Assembly (NCBI GenBank): GCA_014607495.2
Contig: CP053153.1
Span: 15,500,001 to 15,564,000, forward strand
Direction of reading: 5' to 3'
DNA from: Carposina sasakii
Lineage: Eukaryota; Arthropoda; Insecta; Lepidoptera; Carposinidae
Length of the DNA stretch: 64,000 bases
Under the pieces are notes generated by a model. The model saw only the letters and a program-made list of their open reading frames with translations. It did no database searches and was not told where the DNA came from. The first letter of the stretch is position 1. Each line of letters begins with the position of its first letter. The position numbers were made by a program, and so were the translations under genes. Below, piece after piece: positions 1-9,861 of the stretch.

Positions 1-1075
1 CATACAGGGTGCCGATCAGTGACGCGTTGTACGCCATGTGTCGCGCTGTGCGCCTGCGCGTAATGACTGCGGATGCGCGCGCGCAAGAAAGTAGCGACAG
101 TCAATCCTCAGATGAAATTCTGTAATTAGTCGAATAAAATTTTGTTGGTAACTAAAGCTTTAATAATCAATATCTTTATAATAAATTGAGATGGGATTGA
201 CTTTTTCTTGATATTGCAACTTCATCTTAAGGCGGCTTGTGATTCTCATTTTAAAATTTACACTATCAATAATGAGTAGGTACACTGTTATATTTGCATT
301 ATTTACAATTTAGGGTTATCGCACATCCGCTAATAGACTGTCAAAGCCAACGCAACTCGTACCTTAACAATCACATTTTGCACAAAAACCTTAATGTTCA
401 TTTTCGCAAATCCTGCTTTTTATACTTGTGACAGTTTTTTGGCGCATGTGCGACAATATTATTTACATATCGCTACAATACAACAATAAATGAAGTAGGT
501 ATCAGAAAATGAGGACGCGGCGAGCAAACAGAGTTAACTTCGCGTGCGGGTTCTCCTCCCGCCAGTGGTTATGAAGTATGGCGGATCAATTTCACAGCAG
601 CCGCTCAAAGCGACCGCCCTCCCCCTCTCTACCCCGCCCCTTACCTCTCCCCGCACCCCTATAGCTATACAACACGCCACTTTCCCGACACAGTCTAAAT
701 TACTCACTAGAAGTGATTAACATTTTTCGTATGTATAATATTTCTGCGCAGCAAAAAACGTTAAGCTGTGGCTAACGATGCGACGGACACCGAAGCGGTT
801 GCTAATAGCGGATGCGGCGACGGTGGCGTCCTCCGAGGCCCGTTCCAGGCAGCTTCACTCAATTTTCTCTGTTAGCCTTATATCCATTTTTCACGGTTAT
901 CGAACACTTCGCCTGAGACGACGCTAAACAAGAGCGTAATTTTCCCTGTGAGACTCTTTTTACTTTTTGGCATGTTTCGCTGAGCACGAGGCGGGATGCC
1001 GGCCTGAAGGGTGCTTGTCCGCTACAAGTTTTTAGCTTTCTAATTGATATGAAAAATACGTATCTGCTTTATAGA
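1..1075. other. Non-coding stretch, no gene seen
   Basis: No credible exon or recognisable repeat is visible. The interval is mixed AT-rich DNA with a CpG-rich start (1-100) and a C/T-rich tract near 613-660. The final bases before 1076 run directly into a 5'-truncated SINE. Confidence 0.5.
613..660 (+). repeat. Pyrimidine-rich low-complexity tract
   Basis: About 48 bases are almost entirely C and T, with short runs of four or five C separated by T or A. Such mirror-like homopyrimidine DNA can adopt triplex or i-motif structures, but nothing else here indicates a function. Confidence 0.5.
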
Positions 1076-1264
1076 CATAGGTCCTGGGTTCGAATCCCGG
1101 TAGGTGCAAACATATTGATATGATGAATATTGATGTTTGTTTCCGAGTCATGGATGTTTCTATACTTATCTATGTATACCGTTGCTTAGTACCCACGACA
1201 TAAGACCTTAGGGATCTTAAAGTGGGACTAGGTCAATGTGTTGTGAAGTGTGTGAAAAAAAAAA
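1076..1264 (+). repeat. SINE-A copy 1, 5'-truncated tRNA-derived SINE
   Basis: The copy begins at the RNA polymerase III B-box region (GGTTCGAATCCC) and lacks the A-box part seen at 6219. It continues through the family body (GATATGATGAATAT, GAGTCATGGATGTTTC, ACATAAGACCTTAGGGATC, GTGGGACTAGGTCAATGTG) and ends in an A-rich run near 1253-1262. At least six more SINE-A copies occur in the window, so this is an interspersed repeat and not a tRNA gene. Confidence 0.8.
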
Positions 1265-1456
1265 CACTTCATTTTTATGTCTCTTCTCAAGGGAGAGAAT
1301 TAGGTACCGACACAGTACACACGTAGGTACTACTGTTTTTTAGTGTTCTCAAAACTGCACTAAATTCTCTTAATAAAAATTAAAGCTGAATAGATCCATT
1401 TTTTGTAAAATAACCTTATTATGAACTTCGGTTTTATTTACTAATATTAATAAATA

Positions 1457-1845
1457 TACAGGATGATTTTTGGTCGTCAACGTTCCCAAAAACTACGGAA
1501 TCTCCTCATCATCACGATCATTTTTCTCCATGGAAGCATACTTGGGAAGTGTCTAGTTTCCTTTCCAAGTTATAAGGGTCCAATGTTGAGTAAATAGACT
1601 GCGTTTTTCTGCATAAATGCACTTTGACGCGTCTAGCAAGATTTTTTCATAAGAAATAATTAATATTTGTGTATTAAAAAACTAGCATAAACAGTGGACA
1701 CTATAAATTTCGTCCGATCAAGGTATAAAAAAAAATTCTAAAAAATTTACATCGTTTCCCAGCATTGTTTTTTGCATAAACTTAGGTACTTTATTTGATG
1801 TATAGAGTACGTACCCTACGTAGCCACGAAAAAACACCTCTATGT
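1457..1845 (+). mobile_element. MITE family M1, copy a
   Basis: One of seven copies of a roughly 375-400 bp non-autonomous DNA element. The left end is TACAGG-ATGATTTTTGGTCG and the right end resembles CCACGAAAAAACACC. In intact copies the two ends form an imperfect inverted repeat, TACAGGGTG followed by a T-run. A conserved internal block reads GGAATCTCCTCATCATCACG. The ends begin and finish in TA, suggesting a TA target duplication as in Tc1/mariner-type transposons. No coding capacity remains. Confidence 0.8.
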
Positions 1846-2134
1846 TAGTACATAAAGGAAGTCAACACTCTTTACCCTAACCATTTATAGTTACCTTATA
1901 AGGTTATTCCCTTGATTAATAGGTAAATAGATGCTTATGTTATGTACTTTATGTAGTAATCGGCCGACAGCGGAGTACGTAGATATATCAGTTTTTCAAA
2001 ATACACGCTGAGCTCAACCGGCTCTGCTTCCGGTTTAATTCTTGGTTAAGACGAATAAAAAAAACTACAAGTATTATCCGACGTTTCAAGATTTACCTAA
2101 AAAGATGGAATCTAGATTGAAATGTATGTTATCA

Positions 2135-2510
2135 TACAGCGTGTTTTTTCGTTGCTACCCTTAACGAAGGGCACTTACTCTATACTTCAAATAAAGTAAG
2201 TTTATGGCAAAAAAATGCTGGGAAACTAAGTGGGAAACGATGTAAATTTTTTTGTTTTTTTTTAAATTACTTGTTCAGGCGAAATTTATAGTGTCCAGTG
2301 TTTATGCTAGTTTTTTTATGCACATCTATTAATTATTTCTCGTCAATGTGCATTTATGCAGAAAAACGTAGTCTTTTTACTCAAATTTGGACCCTAATAT
2401 TTTAGAAACCAGACACTTCCCAGGTATGTTTCCATGGAGAAAAATGATCGTGATGATGAGGAGATTCCGTAGTTTTCGGGAAAGTTGACGACCAATAATC
2501 ACCCTGTATA
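2135..2510 (-). mobile_element. MITE family M1, copy b
   Basis: The reverse-oriented M1 copy starts with TACAGCGTGTTTTTTCGTTG and ends with AATCACCCTGTATA. The internal landmarks run in reverse order to copy a. It lies about 290 bp from copy a in opposite orientation, so the pair could form a long inverted repeat. Confidence 0.8.
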
Positions 2511-2608
2511 TACAATTACACACAAAACTTCTCTTCTGTTATCATCTTTTTGCCTTTAGCTTGCCTTACACAACTGTTAATTTTAATTAAATGAATTCAA
2601 TGGAACAG

Positions 2609-2681
2609 GCCCGTGACTGGGATTGAAACTGCGCCGTCCGACTGGAAGGCGCACGTTTAATCCATTGAGCTATCGCCCTTT
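2609..2681 (-). repeat. tRNA-like SINE head relic
   Basis: Read on the minus strand, this 70-base segment has an A-box-like TAGCTCAATGGATTAAACG and a B-box-like GCAGTTTCAATCCCAG at tRNA spacing. The acceptor and T-stem pairings are poor, so it is better read as the head of an old tRNA-derived SINE than as a working tRNA gene. Confidence 0.5.
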
Positions 2682-2734
2682 TAACACTGTGCTCTACAGC
2701 CTGCTTAAGTATTCTACATACCTATTTTCCCATG

Positions 2735-3010
2735 ACCAAACAAATTTCGCGTGCCCAAGTGTCAGGCAGCGAGTAAGTCGTCCCAGCGAATCTATTTACG
2801 TCGGCGTCCTCGGCGCAAAAACGTCCCAAGTCCGATGACGGGCCATGTAATAAGATATCCCGCGCCGCAATTACCCTAACTAATGAGCCTCGTATAAGGC
2901 GTTTATGCGCACTGCTGCCGGATATGGCACCGGATCGCCTCGGCCCGGTACGGCGTGCTATGTGGCCCGGCCTATTAACCCAAGCTCGCATGACAAATTC
3001 ACAGCACACC
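2735..3010. other. GC-rich unique island, possible conserved regulatory DNA
   Basis: This non-repetitive, CpG-rich block sits between AT-rich repeats. It contains homeodomain-like AT cores in GC context (CAATTACCC, CTAATGAGC) and GCGTTTATGCGC, which resembles a posterior-Hox or caudal site. Open frames on both strands here have no recognisable domain. Regulatory function is inference from composition only. Confidence 0.25.
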
Positions 3011-3505
3011 ACTACACCTCTTCTGGAGAAAACACTGAAACTTAAAGATATCACAAAAGTAGATGGTTTAACATCGATGCTAGCGCCGCAATGAACTGAC
3101 TCATGTAAGTTGGTAGATCTGCAGTTGATCTAACTCGGGTATCAGTCGACTCTATGTTGAGTTATGAATTATTGAAAGGTGTGCGTGACTGTCAATGCTA
3201 AACGATATACGGAGCTCGCACATGTTGTGTACTAGAACTAGATTAATATAAGTTAAGTACATAGACGGGCGACTGGTTGCGTACGTACTTTATCTATCAA
3301 AATCCCTATGTAGGTAGATGTAGAGCCATGTATCTATTTTGCCTACATTATCTATGAAATGCAAGCACATGCACATGCATTGTAAATTTTATTGCACACC
3401 TATTACCGAATTTTATTTTGTATTTCTGTAGATGGCCTCATGCCAATTCAACAAACTATATTCTTGTCTACTATTCTGAGGAGTAGTAACCAAACATTTC
3501 TGATA

Positions 3506-3880
3506 TACAGGATGTTTTTTCGTTGCCACCCTTAACGGAGGGTACGTACTCTATACATCAAATAAAGTAAGTTTATGCCAAAAAAATGCTGGGAAACGAT
3601 GTAATTTTTTTTTATTACTTGATCGGGCGAAATTTAATGTGTCCAGTGTTTATGCTAGTTTTGTCATAGACAGATATTCATTATTTCTCGTGAAAAAATC
3701 TTGCTACGCGCGACTATGTGCATTTATGCAGAAAAACACAGTCTATTTACTCAACTTTGGACCCTAATATCTTGGGAACCAGACACTTCCCAGGTATGCT
3801 TCCATCGAGAAAAATGATCGTGATGATGAGGAGATTCTATAGTTTTCGGGAACGTTGACGACCAAAAATCACCTGTATAG
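3506..3880 (-). mobile_element. MITE family M1, copy c
   Basis: This near-complete minus-strand M1 copy runs from TACAGGATGTTTTTTCGTTG to AAAATCACCTGTATAG. It carries the same internal blocks as copy b. Both ends keep the TACAG/CTGTA termini, so the copy is full length. Confidence 0.8.
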
Positions 3881-4239
3881 TGGGTAGGGGTACTAGAGAT
3901 ACTTAATAGATGCGTAATGGCTGGCTAATATATTGGTTTTAAACAAAGACTCAAACGGCAGATAACAGCCAAATACATATAAAGACTTCAATGAGTTCAC
4001 AATCATACAGAAGGGATGTGAACAAGGCATACTAAGAGCGTGAGTAGTACATACTTTCGGAATGCCAGGCGATCTAAATGCGGTGTATTCGCCGCCCATT
4101 CCCACTATGCGAGATTAATGTCGTGTTCTCTTGACGAGCTGTCAAACGTGAAGCAACGTGTACCTGCCTCTCTTCCGGCTACTGGGCTTTAATTAAACGC
4201 GAATAAATTACAATTGCGTCGTAAATCAATCGACGAGGC

Positions 4240-4345
4240 GTCAGAGCGAGCTATAATTACCGCGTCTGAATGGACGCGGACGCAAGACATACGCACGACT
4301 CACGCACGACACACGCATGTCGTACGGCGTCCGCGATTAAAGCGT
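4240..4345. other. CpG-rich segment with imperfect hairpin
   Basis: A 9-base arm CGCGGACGC (4275-4283) plus GACAT (4286-4290) can pair with ATGTC (4317-4321) plus GCGTCCGCG (4327-4335). The loop contains two near copies of ACGCACGAC. No repeat family is recognised. Confidence 0.4.
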
Positions 4346-4522
4346 ACTCGTATGCGTGGTTGTTGGCGAACTTTCTGCTAGTAGTAACAGTAATTACTTA
4401 CAAAAACCGCTTTTCCAGCAAAAATCAGTAGAGTTATAATATAAAACTTACTGCATTTATTTCTTTGGACAGTTACTGATGTTAAGTTAGGTAATGGTAC
4501 AGACTAAAAGTGTAGGTAAGGT

Positions 4523-4871
4523 AAGGTTGCCAACCGTCCTGTTTTCCCAGGACTTGTCCTGCTTTTAGTGGTCTCCTGGGCTGTCCTGGATAGTTTTTAA
4601 GAATCGTCCTTAGTTTTAAAGTCCTGACACATTTGCTGTCGGCAGATTTTCTCAGGGTCCCGACATCGGGCATCGTCAGCGGCACCTCTAGAAAGCCAAA
4701 AGAAGCAACTGAATGTGTTAAAGACCTATGTTTTGAAATTCGCACGCCACTAACTGCCTCCAATCGTATTTTCACTGGCCTCGCACATGTATAGTCATGG
4801 CTTTTAATCGATGTGTTCTGGTATTTCTTCCTCAAATCCTGGTTTTCAAAGTTTTGAGATGGCAACTCTAA
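4523..4871 (+). mobile_element. Repeat family R, copy 1 (GTTGCCA-ended element)
   Basis: A roughly 345-bp repeat starting GGTTGCCAACCGTCCTG and ending TTTTGAGATGGCAACTCTA. The ends are loosely inverted (GTTGCCA against TGGCAAC), as in a short non-autonomous DNA transposon. A second copy lies at 34399-34742 in the same orientation, sharing the internal phrases CCTGGGCTGTCCTGGATAG and GGCACCTCTAGAAAGCC. The reading frame on its minus strand is a by-product of the repeat. Confidence 0.75.
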
Positions 4872-5884
4872 GCTAAGGTCCTAAATGATCGTAACTGAAT
4901 AGGCGTTGGTAGGATACTTAACCTCGCCTAAAGAAACAAATGTTCTTACACATAATCCAAAATCATCATTTCCATACACCTATAAGTTCTTTTTGTGAAA
5001 TCCAGTAAAACTAATAAATTATATATGTATGTATGTACGGGAAACGACAGCCATATCTAATGCTCAAGATGTCAATGATAACATCAACTGGAAATAAAAA
5101 CTGTTTAATGTCCGTTTTCACGTTATGTAAGTTTAACTAGTGGAATAACCGGTGTTCTATTTAAAAGGTAATAAATACATTGACAAGGCAATAAAATGGA
5201 TGGAGTTAGTCTGTGCCAGCGTGCAAACAGACAAACAAACTCGCATCATTTGACACATTGATATATTGATGCACTTGGACAAATCCTATTCACGCTTACG
5301 TCATACAATATTTAAATTAATTTTATTTGCTGATGTACCTAGTATCTTACTTTGGTAAAAGCGCTTTGTCCTCTACGATTGATCTTAGACACTCGAAACT
5401 TAGAATGTTATGTGTTTTTTTTGCATTTGATAGTACAGGATTTCCCGAATTTCCCAAAGGAACCGGACCCCTAGAATTTTCATATTGTGTAAGCTGATAA
5501 CGTATAGTTGTCCTTCGACGAAAGTCGTGGGCGGTCATTATATAACTAAACGGATCTTTAAAAGGCTATAGATACTACCACCTGGCTTACATATCGAAAT
5601 ATTTTTTCAAAGTCATGTCTCTATAAAGAAACACATTTATCCTCAGTACTAAATCTCGATACATAAAACTAAAAAAGCAAGTTTGGAAGTGTTCGCAGAA
5701 TTTTCTAGAACATTAGTTAGGGTTCCTTTGTTTTGTCGAGAGCAACGAACTCCGGACAGATTTATAGTCCATTGATCGTCAGAACACTATCGAAATAGCA
5801 CTATCGTAGCCATTCGCAGAATTACTAATTCATACTATCTAATTAGATAATTGTAAGCTAATTTATTGTAATGTATTAATTCGG
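4872..5884. other. Non-coding stretch, nothing recognised
   Basis: AT-rich DNA with no repeat family, exon or RNA gene that I can identify. The open frame at 5347-5538 on the minus strand has no domain character. Confidence 0.5.
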
Positions 5885-6108
5885 TCCCATGCTGAAGCGG
5901 GGATTCACTAGGATACATCAGCTGCATCTCCTTTCGTGCATGCTAGAAGAAAGTAACGGAAATTCTCTTAGGTGATGACTAGCTCTCCTAACAGTCGTCA
6001 TTGACTTTGACTACATCTGTCCCCGGTATACTAAACGTGGCTGTAGGACCTCCTTCGTTGACTTGCAGTTTTGGTTACATACTGGGAACACAGCCTTGTA
6101 TATAATAT
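5885..6108 (+). repeat. Family D dispersed repeat, copy 1
   Basis: Family D is an old, diverged repeat of about 200-280 bp with at least a dozen fragments in the window. Its ordered landmarks are CAGCTGCATCTCC, a CATGTCGTAAGAGTCG-like block, GGCATTCTC...AGCTAGCAACTTGTCACTGATC, CATCTGTCCCCGGTA, AACGTGGCTGTAGGA, CTGCAGTT and GGGAACACAGCC. This copy keeps most of them in plus orientation. The class is not clear to me. Confidence 0.6.
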
Positions 6109-6218
6109 ATGATTATTCATTTGATATTAATTTATAGTATCACATCATCTTTCTCACATCATGGTAGTTGAGTAATCTACTTATAGTCTCTAGTGTCTCT
6201 ACATAGTTAATCAATTTC

Positions 6219-6466
6219 GACGGCCGATTGGTCTAGTAGGTAGTGACCCTGCCTGCGACGCCATAGGTCCTGGGTTCGAATCTCGGTAAGTGCAAACATT
6301 GATATGATGAATATCGATGTTTGTTTCCGAGTCATGGATGTTTCTATACTTATCTATGTATTTATATACCGTTGCTTAGTACCCACGACACAAGACCTTA
6401 AGGATCTTAATGTGGGACTAGGTTAATGTGTTGTGTAGTGTGTGAATATTTATTTATTTATTTTAT
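6219..6466 (+). repeat. SINE-A copy 2, full-length tRNA-derived SINE
   Basis: This is the best copy in the window. A tRNA-like head (GGCCGATTGGTCTAGTAGG as the A-box region, GGTTCGAATCTC at 6273-6284 as the B-box) is followed by a tRNA-unrelated body and an ATTT-type tail at 6448-6466. Such SINEs are transcribed by RNA polymerase III and mobilised by a partner non-LTR retrotransposon. The short open frame entering the tail is not a gene. Confidence 0.85.
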
Positions 6467-7169
6467 TTGCATAGAATATAATCTGTGTATATTCTCCATG
6501 GTTTTTGCCAAATGCGAGTTTGTCAAAGAATGTGATCTTCCAAGAGCGAATCAATATCACATAATACAGGAAAATCTCGATATTTTTACAGGTTTCCGAA
6601 CGGCTGATAAATCGTTTGTGAATAATGTCTGTCTACCTATTATTATTGGAACTTAAATTTCTCCGAATTGGCAAATGTGTTAATCTAATCTGCTAATCTG
6701 TTACAAAAAGGTGTCATCAACTCAAAGAAACTTACCATTTTCATAGAGGATATTATCTAGAAATCTTGAAAAAAGGCTTATGGATTGATCTAAGCCGACA
6801 AGCAAGGCTAATCGCTAATTGCACGCTTATTAACAAACCGATATAAGTCAAATCTTGTGGATTCCTACTTTTTGTAACAAAACTAATTCAGCTTAAAGAA
6901 AAGATCATCAAAGTCTGATTTCTATGAAAAGATCAAACATCGCTCTGCTTGAATAAATCTCCACTTTGATAAGTCGTAAAAATGTTGTTAATTAATATCT
7001 CACATTTCTATAGCACGAGTACAGCACTGCAAAGTGTAGTAGAGAGTAGAGTAAGAACCTCCTTCAATATCATTCATTGTGTATGTTCCTATAATCTGCA
7101 TTTAACTTGTGCACAATGTGTTGAGTTCTAATAATAAAAGAGTGTAATTTGTGTGTTTGTGAAGCACCA
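6467..7169. other. Non-coding stretch, nothing recognised
   Basis: AT-rich sequence following the SINE tail, with no repeat family, exon or structured element identified. Confidence 0.45.
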
Positions 7170-7960
7170 TAAATCGACCTCCATGTGGACGGCTACGCTG
7201 AGATTGCGCGGAATACGCTATCTCTCGCTATACATCTACCGTAATTACATTTTTAGAATGTCTCCCCGTTGTACGTATGTTGCGTGTAATCGAGGTATTT
7301 TGTGTTAGAAACTGTTTTGTCAGTTTTATTGTGGGAGACATGACTAACGGTGAGAGCCGCCGCGTTCTTGGAAGGATTGAAAAACGATTCGGCAGTTCCC
7401 ACGCGAAGTCGACAAAAATGTGCTCTACTTCAGCCGCCGGCGCCGGAGTCCCGGGTCCTGCGATGGAGCCCGGCGCTCCGGTAACGTCCTGCCAACGATG
7501 CTATCTCAGACATGCGGATCACTCCTGCCGCTGCGCATATTTACCGTTTCAATTAGAAATTGTCCGCGTCAACGACGTTAATTGAGAGCCGACGCATGCA
7601 TGGCGCGCATGCATCGTGCGCATTCCGCGCATGTAACGCTTCAAAACGCGCGATCAGCTTACCGCATTAGCCCATTTGTCGTTCCGCTAATAAATTGTGA
7701 AGGAGAGGAATGCTCCGAGTGGAAGCGCATGACAAAAGCGAATTGTCTGCATATTGAAGGGCTCACCCTCGTGCGTCGTCAAAGCAAATATGCGGCGCGA
7801 GGGGTTGTCGCCGCGAAAAAACTAATAAAAGGCGATATCACACGCGCGAATATATCTCGCAACCCCTCTGTAACCCTGCGAACCCGCCCCTACGTCGGGC
7901 ATATGGAATGTTTACAAATATCTTTTCCAATCTGTTTAATAAATAAGATGAATTTCAATC
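7170..7960. other. CpG-rich unique block, possible regulatory DNA or exon
   Basis: This 0.8-kb block is clearly richer in GC and CpG than its surroundings and contains no recognised repeat. Two plus-strand open frames (7277-7585 and 7582-7977) lie in different frames with no recognisable domain or convincing splice context, so I do not call a gene. A palindrome at 7596-7614 reads ATGCATG-GCGCG-CATGCAT. Conserved non-coding DNA is the simplest reading, with a divergent exon as the alternative. Confidence 0.25.
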
Positions 7961-8091
7961 GCTTAGCTCTACACTAGACTCCATTCCATTTCTGAGACTA
8001 TCGTTTTAAAGACAATATACTAATATAAGTGCACATCATTTGCAGCATCACATGCACTACCAGCCACACTCAAGCTTGTCCCGCAAGCAGA

Positions 8092-8113
8092 TTTTGTAAC
8101 TTGCGACTAGTCG
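8092..8113 (+). repeat. Left member of a 22-bp inverted pair
   Basis: The 22 bases starting TTTTGTAACTTGCG are repeated perfectly in inverse orientation at 13928-13949. Removing the gypsy element that lies between them leaves the arms about 280 bp apart. That fits an older short inverted-repeat transposon into which the retrotransposon inserted, although no target duplication is visible. Confidence 0.5.
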
Positions 8114-8221
8114 GCAATCGTTTGCTAAACGTCAAAACACAACTACGCGACCAATTTTAATAAATCTGTAATGTAATGGCTATCGGATTAAAGCATACAA
8201 TTTCAAACTAGCAGGATAATA

Positions 8222-8225
8222 AGTA
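8222..8225 (+). repeat. Target-site duplication AGTA, left
   Basis: AGTA directly precedes the 5' LTR and recurs directly after the 3' LTR at 13806-13809. Counting the shared terminal A, the duplication could be read as AAGTA. A 4-5 bp duplication is normal for Ty3/gypsy integrases. Confidence 0.75.
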
Positions 8226-8662
8226 TGTCGGAGATCAAGATGTCATATCCTACAGTCGGATCTCCAACGCCATCTATTTTCAATCGTTGAAGTTAGAAAC
8301 GTCAAGTCGACAGCTATCACTGACTTGAGGACAGCTGTCACTTGGGTAAAGACAAGACAGAGTACTGAGAGGGCGCCACTGTAGATGTACAACGACCACC
8401 GGGTCGTTTGAATTGAGCCGGAGGGTATTCTGTGCTTGCGTGTTGCGGCTGTCGAGCGAAGCACGGGTGCTAATCAGCCTCTGTCTTGTACTTACCACGT
8501 TTCTACGTTATCCGCTAGAATCCTAGTAATCTTGTGCGTAGATACAGTGAAAGTGTTTGTGATTCCTAATTAAGCTTGTTTACTACACGCCGCATTCTTT
8601 ATTTCGGATTTTGGAAGATGTCGGACACACCTAACGGCACGCCACTCGACCCATCTACGTCA
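8226..8662 (+). repeat. 5' long terminal repeat
   Basis: The 437 bases match 13369-13805 with one difference found by eye, A at 8585 against G at 13728. The ends are TGTCGG and ACGTCA. Short inverted pieces near the start (GGAGATC and GATCTCC) could fold. I see no clear TATA box. Unusually, the repeat extends 45 bases past the gag ATG at 8618, so each LTR encodes the first 15 codons of Gag. Confidence 0.95.
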
Positions 8663-9373
8663 TCAGAAGTGGGATGCAACCCGGATCACCCACATGAAAC
8701 ACGTGCTTCAAATAGTGACTCGAGCGAAGAAAAATGGCGTCTTCTCTTCGAGCAACAAAATCAAAATTTTCTGGCGTTGGTGCAAGCAATAAAACTACCT
8801 GCATCTTCGGACTCTATTCGCCTTCCTGATTTCGACCCAGAGAAAAGAGACATCGACGCCCGAGCTTGGATAACGACCGCGGACATGTGTATCACAGATC
8901 GACAACGCCATGGATCTTCTCTGATGATCGCGTTAAGCCACGCACTCAAGGGCGAAGCATCATCTTGGCTGTCTTCAATATCGTTTCCTAATATGACGTG
9001 GGCCGATTTTAAGGAGCTTTTCGTAGCAAGGTATGACTGTCCTGAAACTGCTGCTTCCTTTCTCATCAGTATGCACGACAAGAAACCGAGAGATAACGAG
9101 TGCCTGGCCTCATACGCCGCTACCCTCATAACATCCTTAATGGCAAGGTGGAATGGACTGACTACAGAACAGATAGCAATAGCCACTGTCTTAGCTCATA
9201 TTTCAAAACAAGAGCCACGTGTTCAGAGGATTGCTATAACGACTGACATCAAGACGCGTAACCATTTACAAAAGGAACTGAAAGCTGTCTCGTTCCTGAA
9301 GAGAAGTTATTCATCAAGTATTTATCGTGATGGACCCGACCTAAAAAGAAACGACCTAATGGATCTGCTGTGA
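8618..9373 (+). CDS. gag: Gag, capsid part (broken before the zinc knuckles)
   Basis: Encodes the structural polyprotein that assembles the cytoplasmic virus-like particle around element RNA. The 251-codon frame from ATG 8618 covers an acidic, Ser/Thr/Pro-rich N-terminus and a Ty3-type capsid core with the family pattern LKGEASSWL, then TWADFKELFVARY. I chose ATG 8618 over upstream in-frame alternatives because it has a purine at -3 and opens the Gag-like stretch; an ATG at 8576 in the same frame would add 14 residues. The frame ends at TGA 9371-9373, before the nucleocapsid. The zinc-knuckle frame is open from 9331 in another phase, so an indel lies upstream of 9331 unless ribosomal frameshifting is used. 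The start codon and first 15 codons lie in the LTR. Confidence 0.85.
   Translation: MSDTPNGTPLDPSTSSEVGCNPDHPHETRASNSDSSEEKWRLLFEQQNQNFLALVQAIKLPASSDSIRLPDFDPEKRDIDARAWITTADMCITDRQRHGSSLMIALSHALKGEASSWLSSISFPNMTWADFKELFVARYDCPETAASFLISMHDKKPRDNECLASYAATLITSLMARWNGLTTEQIAIATVLAHISKQEPRVQRIAITTDIKTRNHLQKELKAVSFLKRSYSSSIYRDGPDLKRNDLMDLL
8663..8682 (+). promoter_or_regulatory. Putative primer-binding site (tRNA-Leu-like, offset)
   Basis: Directly after the LTR comes TCAGAAGTGGGAT, then GCAACCC. The first 13 bases match what I know of the complement of animal tRNA-Leu acceptor and T arms. The usual leading TGG, the complement of the CCA end, is absent, so the match starts about five bases inside the tRNA. 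The same bases are translated as part of Gag. Confidence 0.55.
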
Positions 9374-9861
9374 CCATCAAGTGCTTTAATTGTGGACAAC
9401 TAGGCCACAAATCTCTTCAATGTCGCAACAAAGCCAATTCGAAGAAGCAAGATGACCGGTCCAAACACAGGTCCTTTCACGGGGACCATAACTCGACCAA
9501 CCAACCTACAGGGAGAACCGATCGCATCACCTGCTTCAACTGCCGGGAACAAGGCCACTATGCATCCGACTGCCCGAAGAGGAAAATCAAGGAGGGGAAC
9601 AACGGTACCGGCGGCGGCACTGGAACTGGTCCAGCTAAGGAAAAGCGAGTAGACGTGTGCATTGTGAGTGCGCCTTCGGGTTCTCTGCGTCACTCTGGTG
9701 AGTCATTCCCATTTACTTACGACTCAGGTTCAGAGTGTTCCTTAGTTAAAGAATCGATTGCTTTGAAATTTTGTGGTAAGCGAATTTATGACAATGTTTC
9801 TATGACTGGTATAGGACAAACTTCTATAGCCTCGACCATGCAAATTTTTAACGACAATTGA
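9331..9861 (+). pseudogene. Nucleocapsid and protease segment of Gag-Pol
   Basis: Two CCHC zinc knuckles of the form C-x2-C-x4-H-x4-C lie at 9382-9423 and 9532-9573; these bind and chaperone genomic RNA. After a Gly/Thr-rich linker, an aspartic protease active-site motif DSG is encoded at 9721-9729 in the context TYDSGSECSLV, with Ser in place of the more common Thr of DTG. The frame is open from 9331, just past a stop at 9328-9330, and closes at TGA 9859-9861. Continuation is in the next frame from about 9842, marking an indel near a T5 run. No normal initiation codon begins this piece; GTG at 9370 is not a real start. Confidence 0.8.

Noticed and set aside
2722..3054. 110-codon minus-strand frame
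   Set aside because: No recognisable domain, no splice context, and it spans a unique GC-rich island where long frames are expected by chance.
6273..6284. GGTTCGAATC motif as a tRNA gene T-loop
   Set aside because: Recurs with the same flanking body in several copies, so it is the SINE-A promoter B box and not a tRNA gene.
7277..7977. Two successive open frames of 102 and 131 codons in CpG-rich DNA
   Set aside because: They lie in different frames, begin partly at non-ATG codons, show no domain, and look like chance frames favoured by GC-rich composition.
8243..8498. Minus-strand frames in the LTR, repeated at 13386-13641
   Set aside because: Identical because they are in the two LTR copies. 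They are antisense to the element, with no domain.
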